Assembly (NCBI RefSeq): GCF_003345295.1
Contig: NZ_CP031056.1
Coordinates: forward strand, 806,001 to 870,000
Direction of reading: 5' to 3'
Length of the DNA stretch: 64,000 nt
From: Vibrio splendidus
Lineage (GTDB): Bacteria; Pseudomonadota; Gammaproteobacteria; Enterobacterales; Vibrionaceae
Shown one piece after another: positions 42,564 through 51,744 of the stretch. The position numbers and the translations under genes were made by a program. Within the stretch, counting starts at the first letter, position 1. Every line of letters starts with the position of its first letter. The notes under the pieces were generated by a model. It saw nothing but the letters and a program-made list of their open reading frames with translations. It had not been told where the DNA came from and made no database searches.

Positions 42564-43442
42564 CTAACCTATTGAAATACTCTGTTCTAAATTGAGCTTG
42601 AATAAGTCGATAAAGGAACGGGTCTTTTTTGATAAAGAATTGGCAGACGGGTAGAGCATAGTTAAGCTCAATTTTGGGAAAACAACATCGGGTAATACAT
42701 GTACTAGGCTCGAATCGTCAACCGAACGTGTCAGGTATATATCAGGTAGAAAAGCAATACCGCGGTGTTGTAAGGCTAACTTGAGTAAGAGGTTTAGGTC
42801 ATCAGATTTTAAGTGTATTTTAATGGACTTATCAAGAAAGTCTGCACTGTATCTATTGGATAAAATGCGATGGAGTTTTAGGTCATTTAACGTATCACAG
42901 AATGGGTGAGATTCTAGGTATTTTTTGGTTGCTACGAGCCGAGATCCGTACTGCAGTAAGTTAAACTGAATATAACTATCATCAATGACTTCAACAACAT
43001 TAGGTAGTATTTGTAGATCAAAACCATATCGTTTTAAATCTACACTGTCTTGGTGATTTTCAATTTCTATTTGTACGTTGGGAAATTGTGCTGAGTAGTC
43101 GTCAATAGTTGAGTTAAAGATGCTTGAGCTCATCAAAGCCGAAGGAATCGCAAGACGTAAAAGACCATTAAAATCTCTCTGGCTCTCCTGTAAAGCTTCT
43201 ACTCCTTGTTCGATATGATAAACCTGCTTAGCCACCAATTCGTAAAAATGTCTCCCAGATTCTGTCAATTCAATATTGCGTGTCGTGCGAATAAGCAACT
43301 CTGAACCCAACGAAAATTCTAAAGCTTTTAGGCGACGACTGACCTTGGAACGCTGCATATCGTTTGCTTTAGCTGCAGCACTTATTCCGCCATGAAGTAC
43401 GACTTGTGAAAAAAGTCGGATATCGTCAAAATTTGCTTTCAT
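42564..43442 (-). CDS. LysR-family transcriptional regulator
   Basis: This 292-residue protein has the N-terminal helix-turn-helix LFSQVVLHGGISAAAKANDM with RSKVSRRLKALEFSLGSE and a C-terminal effector-binding region. It is divergent from the second HlyD/DUF2955 unit, with a 98-bp intergenic region, so I infer that it controls that exporter. Unlike the first HlyD/DUF2955 unit, which has an AraC regulator, this one has LysR. Confidence 0.87.
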   Translation of the reverse strand: MKANFDDIRLFSQVVLHGGISAAAKANDMQRSKVSRRLKALEFSLGSELLIRTTRNIELTESGRHFYELVAKQVYHIEQGVEALQESQRDFNGLLRLAIPSALMSSSIFNSTIDDYSAQFPNVQIEIENHQDSVDLKRYGFDLQILPNVVEVIDDSYIQFNLLQYGSRLVATKKYLESHPFCDTLNDLKLHRILSNRYSADFLDKSIKIHLKSDDLNLLLKLALQHRGIAFLPDIYLTRSVDDSSLVHVLPDVVFPKLSLTMLYPSANSLSKKTRSFIDLFKLNLEQSISIG

Positions 43443-43540
43443 TGTTCTATTTTTAGCTCAAATGGGGGCTTTTTATGAGCATACCAGAATGACCTTGTTA
43501 TGACTATAATTGCACAAAATCTTTAGGCTTAGGATAAATC

Positions 43541-44605
43541 ATGCAGCAAAAGCAAGTATTTCAACGCGTCATGAAAATTTTGGGTAGCGTGTTTATTGTC
43601 TCGTTTGTGTATTTAATTGTCGCTGATCGTCGAGCTCCTTTTACGACAGAGGGACGTGTTTATGGTCAAGTTGTGCAAGTCGCGCCTGAAGTGACTAGCA
43701 GGGTCACAGAAGTCCTCGTCAAAAACAACGAAGCGGTAGAAAAGGACGATATCTTGTTTGTTCTTGACCCTGGTAAATATGTTATAGCACTAGAGCAAGC
43801 TGAACTCGCATTGAAAGCAGCTCAAGAGCAGGAAAGATCTCTATACGCTCAAAAGAAGATGGCGATGGCCAGTATCTCCAGAGCTGAAGCAGGCTACGAA
43901 AACGCGCGTGCAGATTACCAACGAGTTGCTGAGCTTGCTAAGAGCCAAGCCGTATCAAAATCGAATTTGGATAATGTGTTCAAGCAGTATCAAGTGGCAA
44001 GTTCAGTTCTTGAAATTGAGCAACATCATCTTGGTACTTTAGTTGCGCGCCTAGGAGAGCCGGGTATACCAACAACAGATGTCTTGTTAGCTGAAAACCG
44101 TGTAAGACAAGCAAAGCTTGATTTGACTAATACGACGGTACGTTCACAAAGTGCGGGGGTAGTGACTAACTTGCGTTTAGAAGTTGGCGCAATGGCGAAC
44201 GCGAATATGCCGCTGATTACCTTAATCTCTGACGGTTCTATGTGGGTCGCTGCAGACTTCAGAGAAAAATCAGTAGCTCACGTTCAAGAAAGTTATCGAG
44301 CGCTGGTTACGTTTGATGCTCATCCCGGGAAGATCTTTGACTACAGCGTAGCGAGTCGAGACTTAGGTGTCGCTTCTGGACACCAAAATCCAAATGGTAC
44401 TTTGACTCAGATTGAAGGGAACAACCGTTGGGTACGAGATGCACAGCGCACTCGAATTAACCTACAAAGCGATGATGCACTGCCAAGCCCGTTATTCGTA
44501 GGTTCGCGCGCAACGCTTGCTTTATATTCAAACGACAACCGTTTTTGGCGATTCGTAGCAAAAACGCGTATCCGTTTGATTAGTTGGTTTCATTTCATCT
44601 ATTAG
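43541..44605 (+). CDS. HlyD-family membrane-fusion protein
   Basis: The 354-residue adaptor has one membrane anchor (about 9-27), a lipoyl half-motif region YGQVVQVAPEVTSRVTEVLV, a shorter helical hairpin (about 85-160) and the second half with LTNTTVRSQSAGVVTNLRLE. It ends TRIRLISWFHFIY, similar to the end of the adaptor at 10052 (WIRLISVLSYVR), indicating related units. The next gene starts 9 bp later. Confidence 0.88.
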   Translation: MQQKQVFQRVMKILGSVFIVSFVYLIVADRRAPFTTEGRVYGQVVQVAPEVTSRVTEVLVKNNEAVEKDDILFVLDPGKYVIALEQAELALKAAQEQERSLYAQKKMAMASISRAEAGYENARADYQRVAELAKSQAVSKSNLDNVFKQYQVASSVLEIEQHHLGTLVARLGEPGIPTTDVLLAENRVRQAKLDLTNTTVRSQSAGVVTNLRLEVGAMANANMPLITLISDGSMWVAADFREKSVAHVQESYRALVTFDAHPGKIFDYSVASRDLGVASGHQNPNGTLTQIEGNNRWVRDAQRTRINLQSDDALPSPLFVGSRATLALYSNDNRFWRFVAKTRIRLISWFHFIY

Positions 44606-44614
44606 GCGGTTGCG

Positions 44615-45661
44615 ATGAAGACACTTCGAATATGGTTTGGTTGTTCTTTTGGTCTGGCTGTTAGTATGGCCATGGGTTGGGAGCTGGGTTTCTTGGCAAT
44701 TTTGCTGCCTCTTTTTGTCCTTAGTATCAGCGATAGCTTGAACTTGCCATTGTTACTGATCATTTTCGTCAGTGCTATTTGGTCAATCATTCAGGCCAAT
44801 GTGTTGTGGGGAGTATTAGGTAGCTATCCCCCTATTTTACTGACTGCTGTGGCCGTGATGTTCTTGTTTAAATGTATCGCCATGACAAAAAAGCAGACTT
44901 TTGTCGTCGGTTATATGGGCTTAATTGTTGTCTCTATATTACTGCATCTAAGTAGCTATGATTTTATCGATGTCGAGCAGATCTCTATTACTATTGGGGT
45001 TTATTGCTTATTGAATATTGTTATCTGTTCAATAGCGTATTGGCTCTTTCCTGATCCGATTTGTGATGAGCAATATCAGCAACGGCAAGAAGTACATCAA
45101 CAACAGCAAGATCAACCCGCTGATAATCTGAAAGGTGAGGTAGAACTCCCTATTCAGTATGACGTCACGCAAATCATGGTGATTTGGGTTGTCGTGATGC
45201 TATCTTTTATTGTTTTCCAAGTCGTCGATCTGTATGACTCATCAGCGGCTTACGCATCAATATTGGTGATTTTAGCTCCTTTAACTTGTACTGGCGCGGT
45301 CGATATGGCCAAAGTGAGAGTGATTGGTACTGCCGCAGGATGTGCTGCAGGCTTAGTGGTGCAGTTAACATTAGGGCAATGGTACGAAAATGCATTTTTA
45401 TACTGGCTTTTATTCACGATTGCGATGGGACCATTTTGTTATTGGCACACACAAGGCAAGCTCAAGTCGGCCTTAGCATCTTCTGCGATGGCTTCATTAA
45501 CGGTGCCGTTGACAACCGTGCTTATTCCCGGTGAACAAGATGCCTTTTTCTCGATTTTATATCGATTTAGCTCTATTTTTATCGCAGTAGTGATCAGCGC
45601 TCTATTTATCTTATTGATGCAGAAAATACTCGAGTATAAGGTGGTAAATCGTGCTGTATAA
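44615..45661 (+). CDS. DUF2955 (FUSC-like) inner-membrane protein
   Basis: This 348-residue protein has two groups of helices separated by a hydrophilic linker that is rich in Gln (about residues 150-180, EQYQQRQEVHQQQQDQPAD). It is a paralogue in layout of the protein at 11163. It is likely to form the inner-membrane exporter with the adaptor encoded just before it. It overlaps the patatin gene by 11 bp. Confidence 0.82.
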   Translation: MKTLRIWFGCSFGLAVSMAMGWELGFLAILLPLFVLSISDSLNLPLLLIIFVSAIWSIIQANVLWGVLGSYPPILLTAVAVMFLFKCIAMTKKQTFVVGYMGLIVVSILLHLSSYDFIDVEQISITIGVYCLLNIVICSIAYWLFPDPICDEQYQQRQEVHQQQQDQPADNLKGEVELPIQYDVTQIMVIWVVVMLSFIVFQVVDLYDSSAAYASILVILAPLTCTGAVDMAKVRVIGTAAGCAAGLVVQLTLGQWYENAFLYWLLFTIAMGPFCYWHTQGKLKSALASSAMASLTVPLTTVLIPGEQDAFFSILYRFSSIFIAVVISALFILLMQKILEYKVVNRAV

Positions 45662-46841
45662 GCCGCCTGAAAGAGACACTGCATTGATGACACCAAAACC
45701 TGCGTTGTTCATGATCGTAATATTCGTGTTGTTGGTATCGGGTTGCGCCTATACACCTGAACGTAACGTCTTATTAAATTCCGAGCAGTTAAACCCCTTA
45801 GACACGCCGGGTTTGAGGTTTTGGGATGAGTCCGTTATCTCGACTGATAATTACGACTTTAGTCACGCTATAGAATCTCTTGTTGAACACAGTAACAAGT
45901 CCGGGCAGGTAAACCATCTTGCGCTGTCAGGGGGTGGGTTTAATGGGGCTTTCTCCGCGGGCGTTTTGAACGCTTGGAGTGAGAGTGGAACTCGACCCGA
46001 ATTTGATGTTGTTACAGGTGTATCAACGGGTGCGATTGTGTCGATATTTGCATTTTTAGGCAGTGAATACGATCAAAAACTGAAGGGTTACTATACGCGA
46101 ACGACAGCCGATGAAATGTTTAAACGTAACTCAATTTTTCAGTTACCTTTTCGAAATTCAATGGTGGATGTTAGTGGTTTTGAATTCAAAGTCCGTGATG
46201 CTGTCGACGCTATAATGGTCAATCAACTTGCTGTTGAGAGAAGCAAAGGGCGGATATTACTTATCGCGACAACAAGCTTAGACAATGAAAAAATGGCGAT
46301 TTGGGACGTTGGAAAAATTGCCCAGATCGGAACGCCTCAAGCCCAACAGTTGATACAAGATATCATTATTGCGAGCAGTGCCGTTCCTGGGCTATTCCCT
46401 GCCACTCGAATTACATTGCCATATCGAGGGGGAACGGTCGACGAATTGCATGTGGATGGAGGTGTTTCAAGGCAAGTCTTTCTTATTCCACAGGGTTTCC
46501 AAAAAACCTTTGTTCCCAAAAATATAGAAAAGAACATTTACGTTATACGTAATGGTTTTCTTAAACCTGAGTTTGAAGAGATAGAGAATGGCTTAACATC
46601 AGTTTCTTATCGTGCGTTATCAATATTGATTCGTCGTCAAAGTATCGGTGATATAGAGCATATTTATAACTACAGTGAGCGTAACCAAATTGGTTTTAAT
46701 CTTGCCTATATCGATGATGATTTTTCGAAGGATGATCTAAGTTCATTCAGTTTAGAGTATGTGCAGAAATTGTATGACTATGGGTATCAAAAAACGCTAG
46801 ATAGTGACTTATGGCGTAGAAACTTACCGAATCCAGGTTGA
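45651..46841 (+). CDS. Patatin-like phospholipase lipoprotein
   Basis: The 396-residue protein begins (GTG at 45651, AAGGTGG before it) with a signal sequence leading to LVSGCAY, a lipobox, so it is likely an outer-membrane or periplasmic lipoprotein. A start at ATG 45687 is possible but has a weaker ribosome site. The patatin catalytic signatures are intact: LALSGGGFNGAFSAG (oxyanion hole), TGVSTGAIVS (nucleophile Ser in GXSXG) and VDGGVSR (catalytic Asp). It overlaps the DUF2955 gene by 11 bp, so it is expressed with the exporter. Confidence 0.88.
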   Translation: MLYKPPERDTALMTPKPALFMIVIFVLLVSGCAYTPERNVLLNSEQLNPLDTPGLRFWDESVISTDNYDFSHAIESLVEHSNKSGQVNHLALSGGGFNGAFSAGVLNAWSESGTRPEFDVVTGVSTGAIVSIFAFLGSEYDQKLKGYYTRTTADEMFKRNSIFQLPFRNSMVDVSGFEFKVRDAVDAIMVNQLAVERSKGRILLIATTSLDNEKMAIWDVGKIAQIGTPQAQQLIQDIIIASSAVPGLFPATRITLPYRGGTVDELHVDGGVSRQVFLIPQGFQKTFVPKNIEKNIYVIRNGFLKPEFEEIENGLTSVSYRALSILIRRQSIGDIEHIYNYSERNQIGFNLAYIDDDFSKDDLSSFSLEYVQKLYDYGYQKTLDSDLWRRNLPNPG

Positions 46842-46966
46842 GTTATATTTGAATACCTCCATGCTTTTGAGGGGGCATGGCAGTAAATTCACTTTCTTGG
46901 TTCATTAGACTCTGAGGTCGTAATAGCCAGGGGTAGAAATAGTGGTGCTATTGGTTAACTTGCGGT

Positions 46967-49258
46967 TTATGCCAGTTCGACTTCCTTGACTGAGGCTGGA
47001 GATAAAAATTCGTACAACTCACCGTAAGGAATAGGACGAGAGAAGTAATAGCCTTGCATTAAGTCACATCCACATGCCTTTAGAATCGCGAAGTGCTCGT
47101 TCGATTCTACGCCTTCAGCCAATACCACCATGCCGAAATTCTTACCTATCGCGATGATGTTTTGAACCATGGTAAGAGACTGTTGATCGACTGAAATGTT
47201 CTCAATAAAGCTCTTATCGATTTTAAGCTCATCGATAGGGAGTGCTTTTAACATGCTTAGTGATGAATAGCCTGTACCGAAGTCATCTAAAGATATTTTA
47301 ATATTCTTTTCGTGTAAGGCCTCAAAAATAGGTTTTACTATGTCTAAGTCTTCAATGAACAGGCTTTCAGTGATCTCTAATGTTAGACAACTTGCGGAGA
47401 GCTGATACCTCTCCAGCGTTGTAAATAAATGCTCAGAGAAAGATCGGTGAGAAAACTGTCGAACAGATATGTTGATCGAAAGCCCGATTTTTTGTTCCGT
47501 CGTTCGGTGCAAATGGGCGATCTGCATAATGCTGGACTCAATAATAAAAGTGCCGAGCTTTTGCATTAAGCCAGTGTTTTCAGCCACCGGTATAAAGACA
47601 TCTGGTGGAACGAAACCCAGCTCGTCATCAATCCAGCGAACGAGTGCTTCTACACCGTGAATACTTTCATCAGCACGGACCAGTGGTTGGAAAACCATGA
47701 ACAGAGTTTGTTTTTCGATCGCGATACGTAGCCTCTGTTCTACTTTCATTTTGTAGAGGTGAGCGTCTTGCATTTCTGTTGTAAAAATACTGTACGAGTT
47801 TTGCTGCTGCTTCGCTTTGTACATCGAAATGTCGGCAGAGCGTAACAGGCTATCTAAATCTTTTCCGTGTTCAGGAAAACGTGCTACGCCAATGCTGCAA
47901 CCTAACAAGAACTGCGCGCTTTCGACTTCATAAGGTTGAGACAGCACTTCAATAATCCGCTTGGCGAGTCGTTTAATTTCAACTTCATTCGATAAAGGCG
48001 TTAAGAATAAAAACTCATCACTGGATTCGCGCACTAAAAGGCTGACTCGAGAGCGGAATCTCATCAAACGTAAAGCGATTTGCTTGAGCACCTTGTCACC
48101 GAAGTCGTGTCCGTGGGTATCGTTGACGCACTTGAAGTTATCGATATCGATGAACAATAGTGAGAACGACTCTGACTCATCTTCAATCCATTTACCAATG
48201 TTTCTACGCATGTATAAACGGTTGGGTAGAGAGGTTAACGGGTCATGATTCGCTTGGTAGATGAGTTGGCTTCGAGTGTGTTGTTCGTTTTTGGCAATCG
48301 ATTTTACTAAAAAGTAGAAACCAAATTGAAGAAAAATAAAGGCAACAAAAAGAATGCCAAACTCTTTTACGAATATGACATCGACGTGCGATAGGTCTGT
48401 ACGGCCGACCACCCAAAGCTTGTAGTCTGGAATGTATTTAGCGCTAACGAGCGAGTGGTATGTGTCGTCACTGATACTGAAAGAGTACGTGTCTTTACCG
48501 GTTTTTGCTTCTTTGACACTGACATTCACTTGTTCTAAAAAATTTTTGGTAATGCGTTTCATCAGGTCGTTAGCAACAGGTTTCAAATAGGCGTCAAGAG
48601 ATTCGATGTCGCTAGAAAAGAACTGACGATAGTTGTCTGTTCTAAGCAGGGTTAACGTGTTGTAGCTACCTGCGTGTGCGTTGCTTTCGAATACGATCGT
48701 ACTGTCCAAACGCAAACCCGCAGTCATGACTGCATCGACGTGCTTGCCATCGATTGAAATCGACTTTCTTAGCGGAATTACTAGGCTGTTAAGTGAGTCC
48801 TGGAAATAGGTACGTCCCAACACCATTTTTTCGCTAGACATGGCCTCGAGAAATGAATCTCTGGTGTATGAGTCGTTAAGCAAATTATGCTGATCGGATA
48901 GCTGTAGGTTCGAGCTAATTGCAAGGTAATCACCTTCAGGATTAAGTAACCCAAATGCGGCTATCGCGGGGTGAGTATCAAGTAGCTTATCTAATATTGG
49001 TCGAATCTGGATAGAAGCCGTGCGAGTAAAGTCAGATTGTTGGGCTAACTGGTGCCCAACAACTTCAAGTAGTGCTTCTTGGCTGGTCATCAGCGAGCTA
49101 ACAGAGCTAGAAAAAAGTTCTACCTGAATGTGCTGTTGCTCAGTGAAATCGTCTCTGTTTGCTTGCCACTTACTTATGCCCAACACAGCGAAAAGTATCA
49201 GGGTAAGCAGTACGATCAGAACATACAGCGACCAGATATTTTTCTTAAATAGAGCCAT
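46967..49258 (-). CDS. Membrane GGDEF-EAL protein (c-di-GMP phosphodiesterase)
   Basis: This 763-residue protein has a periplasmic Cache-like sensor domain between helices at about 8-28 and 300-322. It then has a GGDEF domain with a degenerate signature SSDEF (in LLVRESSDEFLFL) and an EAL domain with EALVRW, DDFGTGYSS and KIDKSFI intact. So it is expected to degrade c-di-GMP, with the GGDEF domain perhaps a regulatory GTP-binding site. AAAAGGCATCTC precedes the ATG. Confidence 0.9.
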   Translation of the reverse strand: MALFKKNIWSLYVLIVLLTLILFAVLGISKWQANRDDFTEQQHIQVELFSSSVSSLMTSQEALLEVVGHQLAQQSDFTRTASIQIRPILDKLLDTHPAIAAFGLLNPEGDYLAISSNLQLSDQHNLLNDSYTRDSFLEAMSSEKMVLGRTYFQDSLNSLVIPLRKSISIDGKHVDAVMTAGLRLDSTIVFESNAHAGSYNTLTLLRTDNYRQFFSSDIESLDAYLKPVANDLMKRITKNFLEQVNVSVKEAKTGKDTYSFSISDDTYHSLVSAKYIPDYKLWVVGRTDLSHVDVIFVKEFGILFVAFIFLQFGFYFLVKSIAKNEQHTRSQLIYQANHDPLTSLPNRLYMRRNIGKWIEDESESFSLLFIDIDNFKCVNDTHGHDFGDKVLKQIALRLMRFRSRVSLLVRESSDEFLFLTPLSNEVEIKRLAKRIIEVLSQPYEVESAQFLLGCSIGVARFPEHGKDLDSLLRSADISMYKAKQQQNSYSIFTTEMQDAHLYKMKVEQRLRIAIEKQTLFMVFQPLVRADESIHGVEALVRWIDDELGFVPPDVFIPVAENTGLMQKLGTFIIESSIMQIAHLHRTTEQKIGLSINISVRQFSHRSFSEHLFTTLERYQLSASCLTLEITESLFIEDLDIVKPIFEALHEKNIKISLDDFGTGYSSLSMLKALPIDELKIDKSFIENISVDQQSLTMVQNIIAIGKNFGMVVLAEGVESNEHFAILKACGCDLMQGYYFSRPIPYGELYEFLSPASVKEVELA

Positions 49259-49652
49259 GAGATGCCTTTTGTTAATTACTACTTAAACAGAGAGCAAGTG
49301 ACAAACTAGTGGATTGTCAGCGTGATTCATGCAACGAAGGATACAAATATCAATAATGAAAGTATTAATGATTAAATAGTGTAACGACTACGAGCAGAGA
49401 TTCTTGAGCGAAATATTAGTATTCAGAATTTTGATGACAAATAACCCATGGTTAATCACAGTTTATAGTTAGCAAACAGTCGTCGTTTATAGCAGTAACG
49501 CTAATCGAGCTCTGGCTTTAAGCGGAGGTAGCCGTTAGCTACAGAGTAAAAAGCTTACTCCATGAGGTTTTATTCTCACTGTGAATAAGCTTCTTATGCG
49601 CACGTAGTATGTTCTAGCAGTAAGATTAACAGTGGCACTAAGTGAAGTTTAA
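49259..49652. other. Intergenic region without a gene
   Basis: About 394 bp between the GGDEF-EAL gene and the sulfurtransferase gene on the same strand. No protein-like frame is visible. A weak hairpin GTAGC-cgtta-GCTAC lies at about 49526-49540. I see nothing else. Confidence 0.6.
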
Positions 49653-50501
49653 TTACTTTTCAGTTATGGCGATAGGTAGCTTCTCGTTAGCGCCCCACTC
49701 AGTCCATGAGCCATCGTAAACGCCCATTTCACCTGTATAGCCAGCGAGTTTCGCGGCCAATAATATGATGCAGGCTGTTACTCCAGAGCCACAGCTAAAG
49801 AACATAGGTTGAGAAGGGGCGATCTCTATGGTGGAAAATATCTCAATTAACTCTTGTTGAGTTCTTAATTTGCCATCATTTAATACCTGAGCGAACGGTA
49901 AGCAAACTGAGTTTGGGATGTGGCCACTGCGTAAACCTTCACGTGGTTCAGGAACTTCTGAATCGAAGCGAGCTTGAGAACGCGCATCGACAATGTTTGC
50001 GCTCTTGTTAGTTGAGTAACTTTCAATCTGATGAGCACTTACAAAATAGTTGTCTTGAATATTGCCTTCAAAGTTGCCCGTTTTCACTTCGGTTCGATAG
50101 TCAGTCTCTGTCGCGTAACCGGCTTCGATCCACGCTGGTAAACCACCATCTAAGATGTATACGTTGTTGTGTCCCATTGCCATAAACATCCACCACGCAC
50201 GGGGCGAAGCGAAGGTTCCGGCGTTATCGTAAACCACGATCGTACTGTCTTGATTGATGCCAATTTCTTGTGCACGTATGTTGAATTGTTTTTCTGTCGG
50301 GAACATGTGAGGAAGCAGAGTGTGCTTATTACAAAAGTCTTTGTCGTAATCAAAACGAATCGCGCCAGGAATCATTTGTCCTTTGATCTTTTCTGACTCA
50401 CTTGGAATCTGAAATTCGATACTGGCGTCGAGGAGGATGATGTTGTCTTTTTCTAGCAAACGTTGTTGAAGTTGTTCTGGTGAGATGAGTGGCTGATTCA
50501 T
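49653..50501 (-). CDS. sseA: 3-mercaptopyruvate/thiosulfate sulfurtransferase (rhodanese family)
   Basis: The protein (282 residues from the ATG at 50501; 18 upstream codons lack support) has two rhodanese domains. The active-site cysteine lies in the second, FFSCGSGVTAC, the CGSGVTA pattern of mercaptopyruvate sulfurtransferase. First-domain landmarks include YDNAGTFASPRAWWMF and GHNNVYILDGGLPAW. It transfers sulfur from mercaptopyruvate to acceptors. Neighbour: a small membrane protein upstream on the same strand. Confidence 0.87.
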   Translation of the reverse strand: MNQPLISPEQLQQRLLEKDNIILLDASIEFQIPSESEKIKGQMIPGAIRFDYDKDFCNKHTLLPHMFPTEKQFNIRAQEIGINQDSTIVVYDNAGTFASPRAWWMFMAMGHNNVYILDGGLPAWIEAGYATETDYRTEVKTGNFEGNIQDNYFVSAHQIESYSTNKSANIVDARSQARFDSEVPEPREGLRSGHIPNSVCLPFAQVLNDGKLRTQQELIEIFSTIEIAPSQPMFFSCGSGVTACIILLAAKLAGYTGEMGVYDGSWTEWGANEKLPIAITEK

Positions 50502-50541
50502 TATTGTTATATCCATTCTTGTTGTTATAGCGATTCTTATT

Positions 50542-50608
50542 GTTAGAGAGATCACTGCTGTTTTAGCGAATACCGTGTTAGAGAGATTACTGTTGCTTTT
50601 GCGAATAC
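50542..50608. repeat. 32-bp direct repeat, two copies
   Basis: Copy one at 50542-50573 and copy two at 50577-50608 match at 28 of 32 bases. They open with GTTAGAGAGAT and end GCGAATAC, separated by 3 bp. They lie between the sulfurtransferase gene and the small membrane protein gene. Confidence 0.75.
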
Positions 50609-50625
50609 AGTTGTTGCGTCGATTA

Positions 50626-50940
50626 CTACTGTGCAGCTCGACAGTGGATGAACTGATAACTGCTTTGTCCGGTTATTTGATTGTTTAATGTATCAAGCGC
50701 GACCACAGAATCAATAGGGCAGTCTGTGGTTGGAGTAATAGAGACGCGAAATACGTCATTATCTTTTGTCTGAACCGTAAGATAACGCCTGTGTCCATCT
50801 AAGGACTGAGTGAGCGTGTTCGAAATTACTTTGGCTTGAATGCGTTGTCCCGTCTCAGATGTTAGCGGTAAATAGGTAAGGGCCAATAGCACCCCCACAC
50901 CGCACATCAATATAAAGAGACCTATTTTTAACTGTTTCAT
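50626..50940 (-). CDS. Small single-pass membrane or exported protein
   Basis: The 104-residue protein has an N-terminal hydrophobic stretch (MKQLKIGLFILMCGVGVLLA) and a short exposed domain with two Cys residues (TTDCPID, FIHCRAAQ) that may form a disulfide. I recognise no family. No clear ribosome site precedes the ATG. It could share a transcript with the sulfurtransferase gene downstream. Confidence 0.6.
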   Translation of the reverse strand: MKQLKIGLFILMCGVGVLLALTYLPLTSETGQRIQAKVISNTLTQSLDGHRRYLTVQTKDNDVFRVSITPTTDCPIDSVVALDTLNNQITGQSSYQFIHCRAAQ

Positions 50941-51044
50941 GGGAGTAAGTCTTTGAAGGTAATCTTGAAAAGATAAGTCAGATTGGCAGTAAAGTGAATG
51001 TAATCAATCAGAAAGTTTGAGTGGCTATCCATTCTTATACGACC

Positions 51045-51070
51045 AAAAAGTGAGCATCGCTGCTCACTTT
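51045..51070 (-). terminator. Terminator after the LruC/lipoprotein operon
   Basis: AAAGTGAGCA and TGCTCACTTT pair perfectly around TCGC; on the minus strand the stem ends in five T's. It closes the operon of the minus-strand lipoprotein gene. Confidence 0.82.
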
Positions 51071-51124
51071 GGATTGATACAGAATCAGTTTTTCATCTGT
51101 TTACGACCAAACTGTCTCCGCCGA

Positions 51125-51733
51125 TTACCAAACGATCTGGGAATCACTGCTTGATACCACTTGTTGTAATGGCGGTTGACCATCATAAAACCAAATTTCG
51201 ACTAACAATGAGTCGTGATTGACTGGAGCCGTAAAGTTAGACGCGAAGACTCCGTTGTTTAATGAGCCAGCAATCACTTTACTTGAGTAGTCTGGTTTTA
51301 AGGTAGAGTCATCTCGTGTGCTGAAACGGCTATAAACAGTGACAAATGAGCGAGCGGTAGAAATGCTACTGATGTCGATGTCGAGATCAAACTGCTCAAC
51401 AGAGCTGTAATCAAAGCCATCGGGCACAACCACATCACTCATTGTATAGATTGGTGCCGCTGCTGCACTTGTCGCTGAAGATGTCGTTCCTGTTACTGGA
51501 TTTGAAGGCGCTGCTGGCGTCGACGGTGTTGCTGGAGATGGTGTCGATGCACTGCCGCCACCTCCACCGCCGCCTCCACACCCAACCAATATCAGTGGAG
51601 TGGCAGCGAGAATAACAGCCAACGATTTTTTCATGTTCCAAGTTCTGTGTGCAGACATACCATCTTCCTTAGCTAGATTGTGACTCGAATCAACGTAGTG
51701 AGTTTCTCGATATTGTTTATTGTGAGTATTCAT
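51125..51733 (-). CDS. Lipoprotein partner of the LruC-domain protein
   Basis: The lipoprotein signal MKKSLAVILAATPLILVGC is followed by a run of eight Gly and a Ser/Thr/Pro-rich linker. The remaining 100 residues are a beta-rich domain of unknown family (VQM-free, ending PPLQQVVSSSDSQIVW). The start is ambiguous: a strong AAGGAG precedes the ATG at 51733, giving 33 residues before the signal sequence, and another good ribosome site precedes 51658 (MSAHRTWNMKKSLAV). The gene follows the LruC gene by 11 bp, so translation is coupled. Confidence 0.68.
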   Translation of the reverse strand: MNTHNKQYRETHYVDSSHNLAKEDGMSAHRTWNMKKSLAVILAATPLILVGCGGGGGGGGSASTPSPATPSTPAAPSNPVTGTTSSATSAAAAPIYTMSDVVVPDGFDYSSVEQFDLDIDISSISTARSFVTVYSRFSTRDDSTLKPDYSSKVIAGSLNNGVFASNFTAPVNHDSLLVEIWFYDGQPPLQQVVSSSDSQIVW

Positions 51734-51744
51734 AACGTTTCTCC

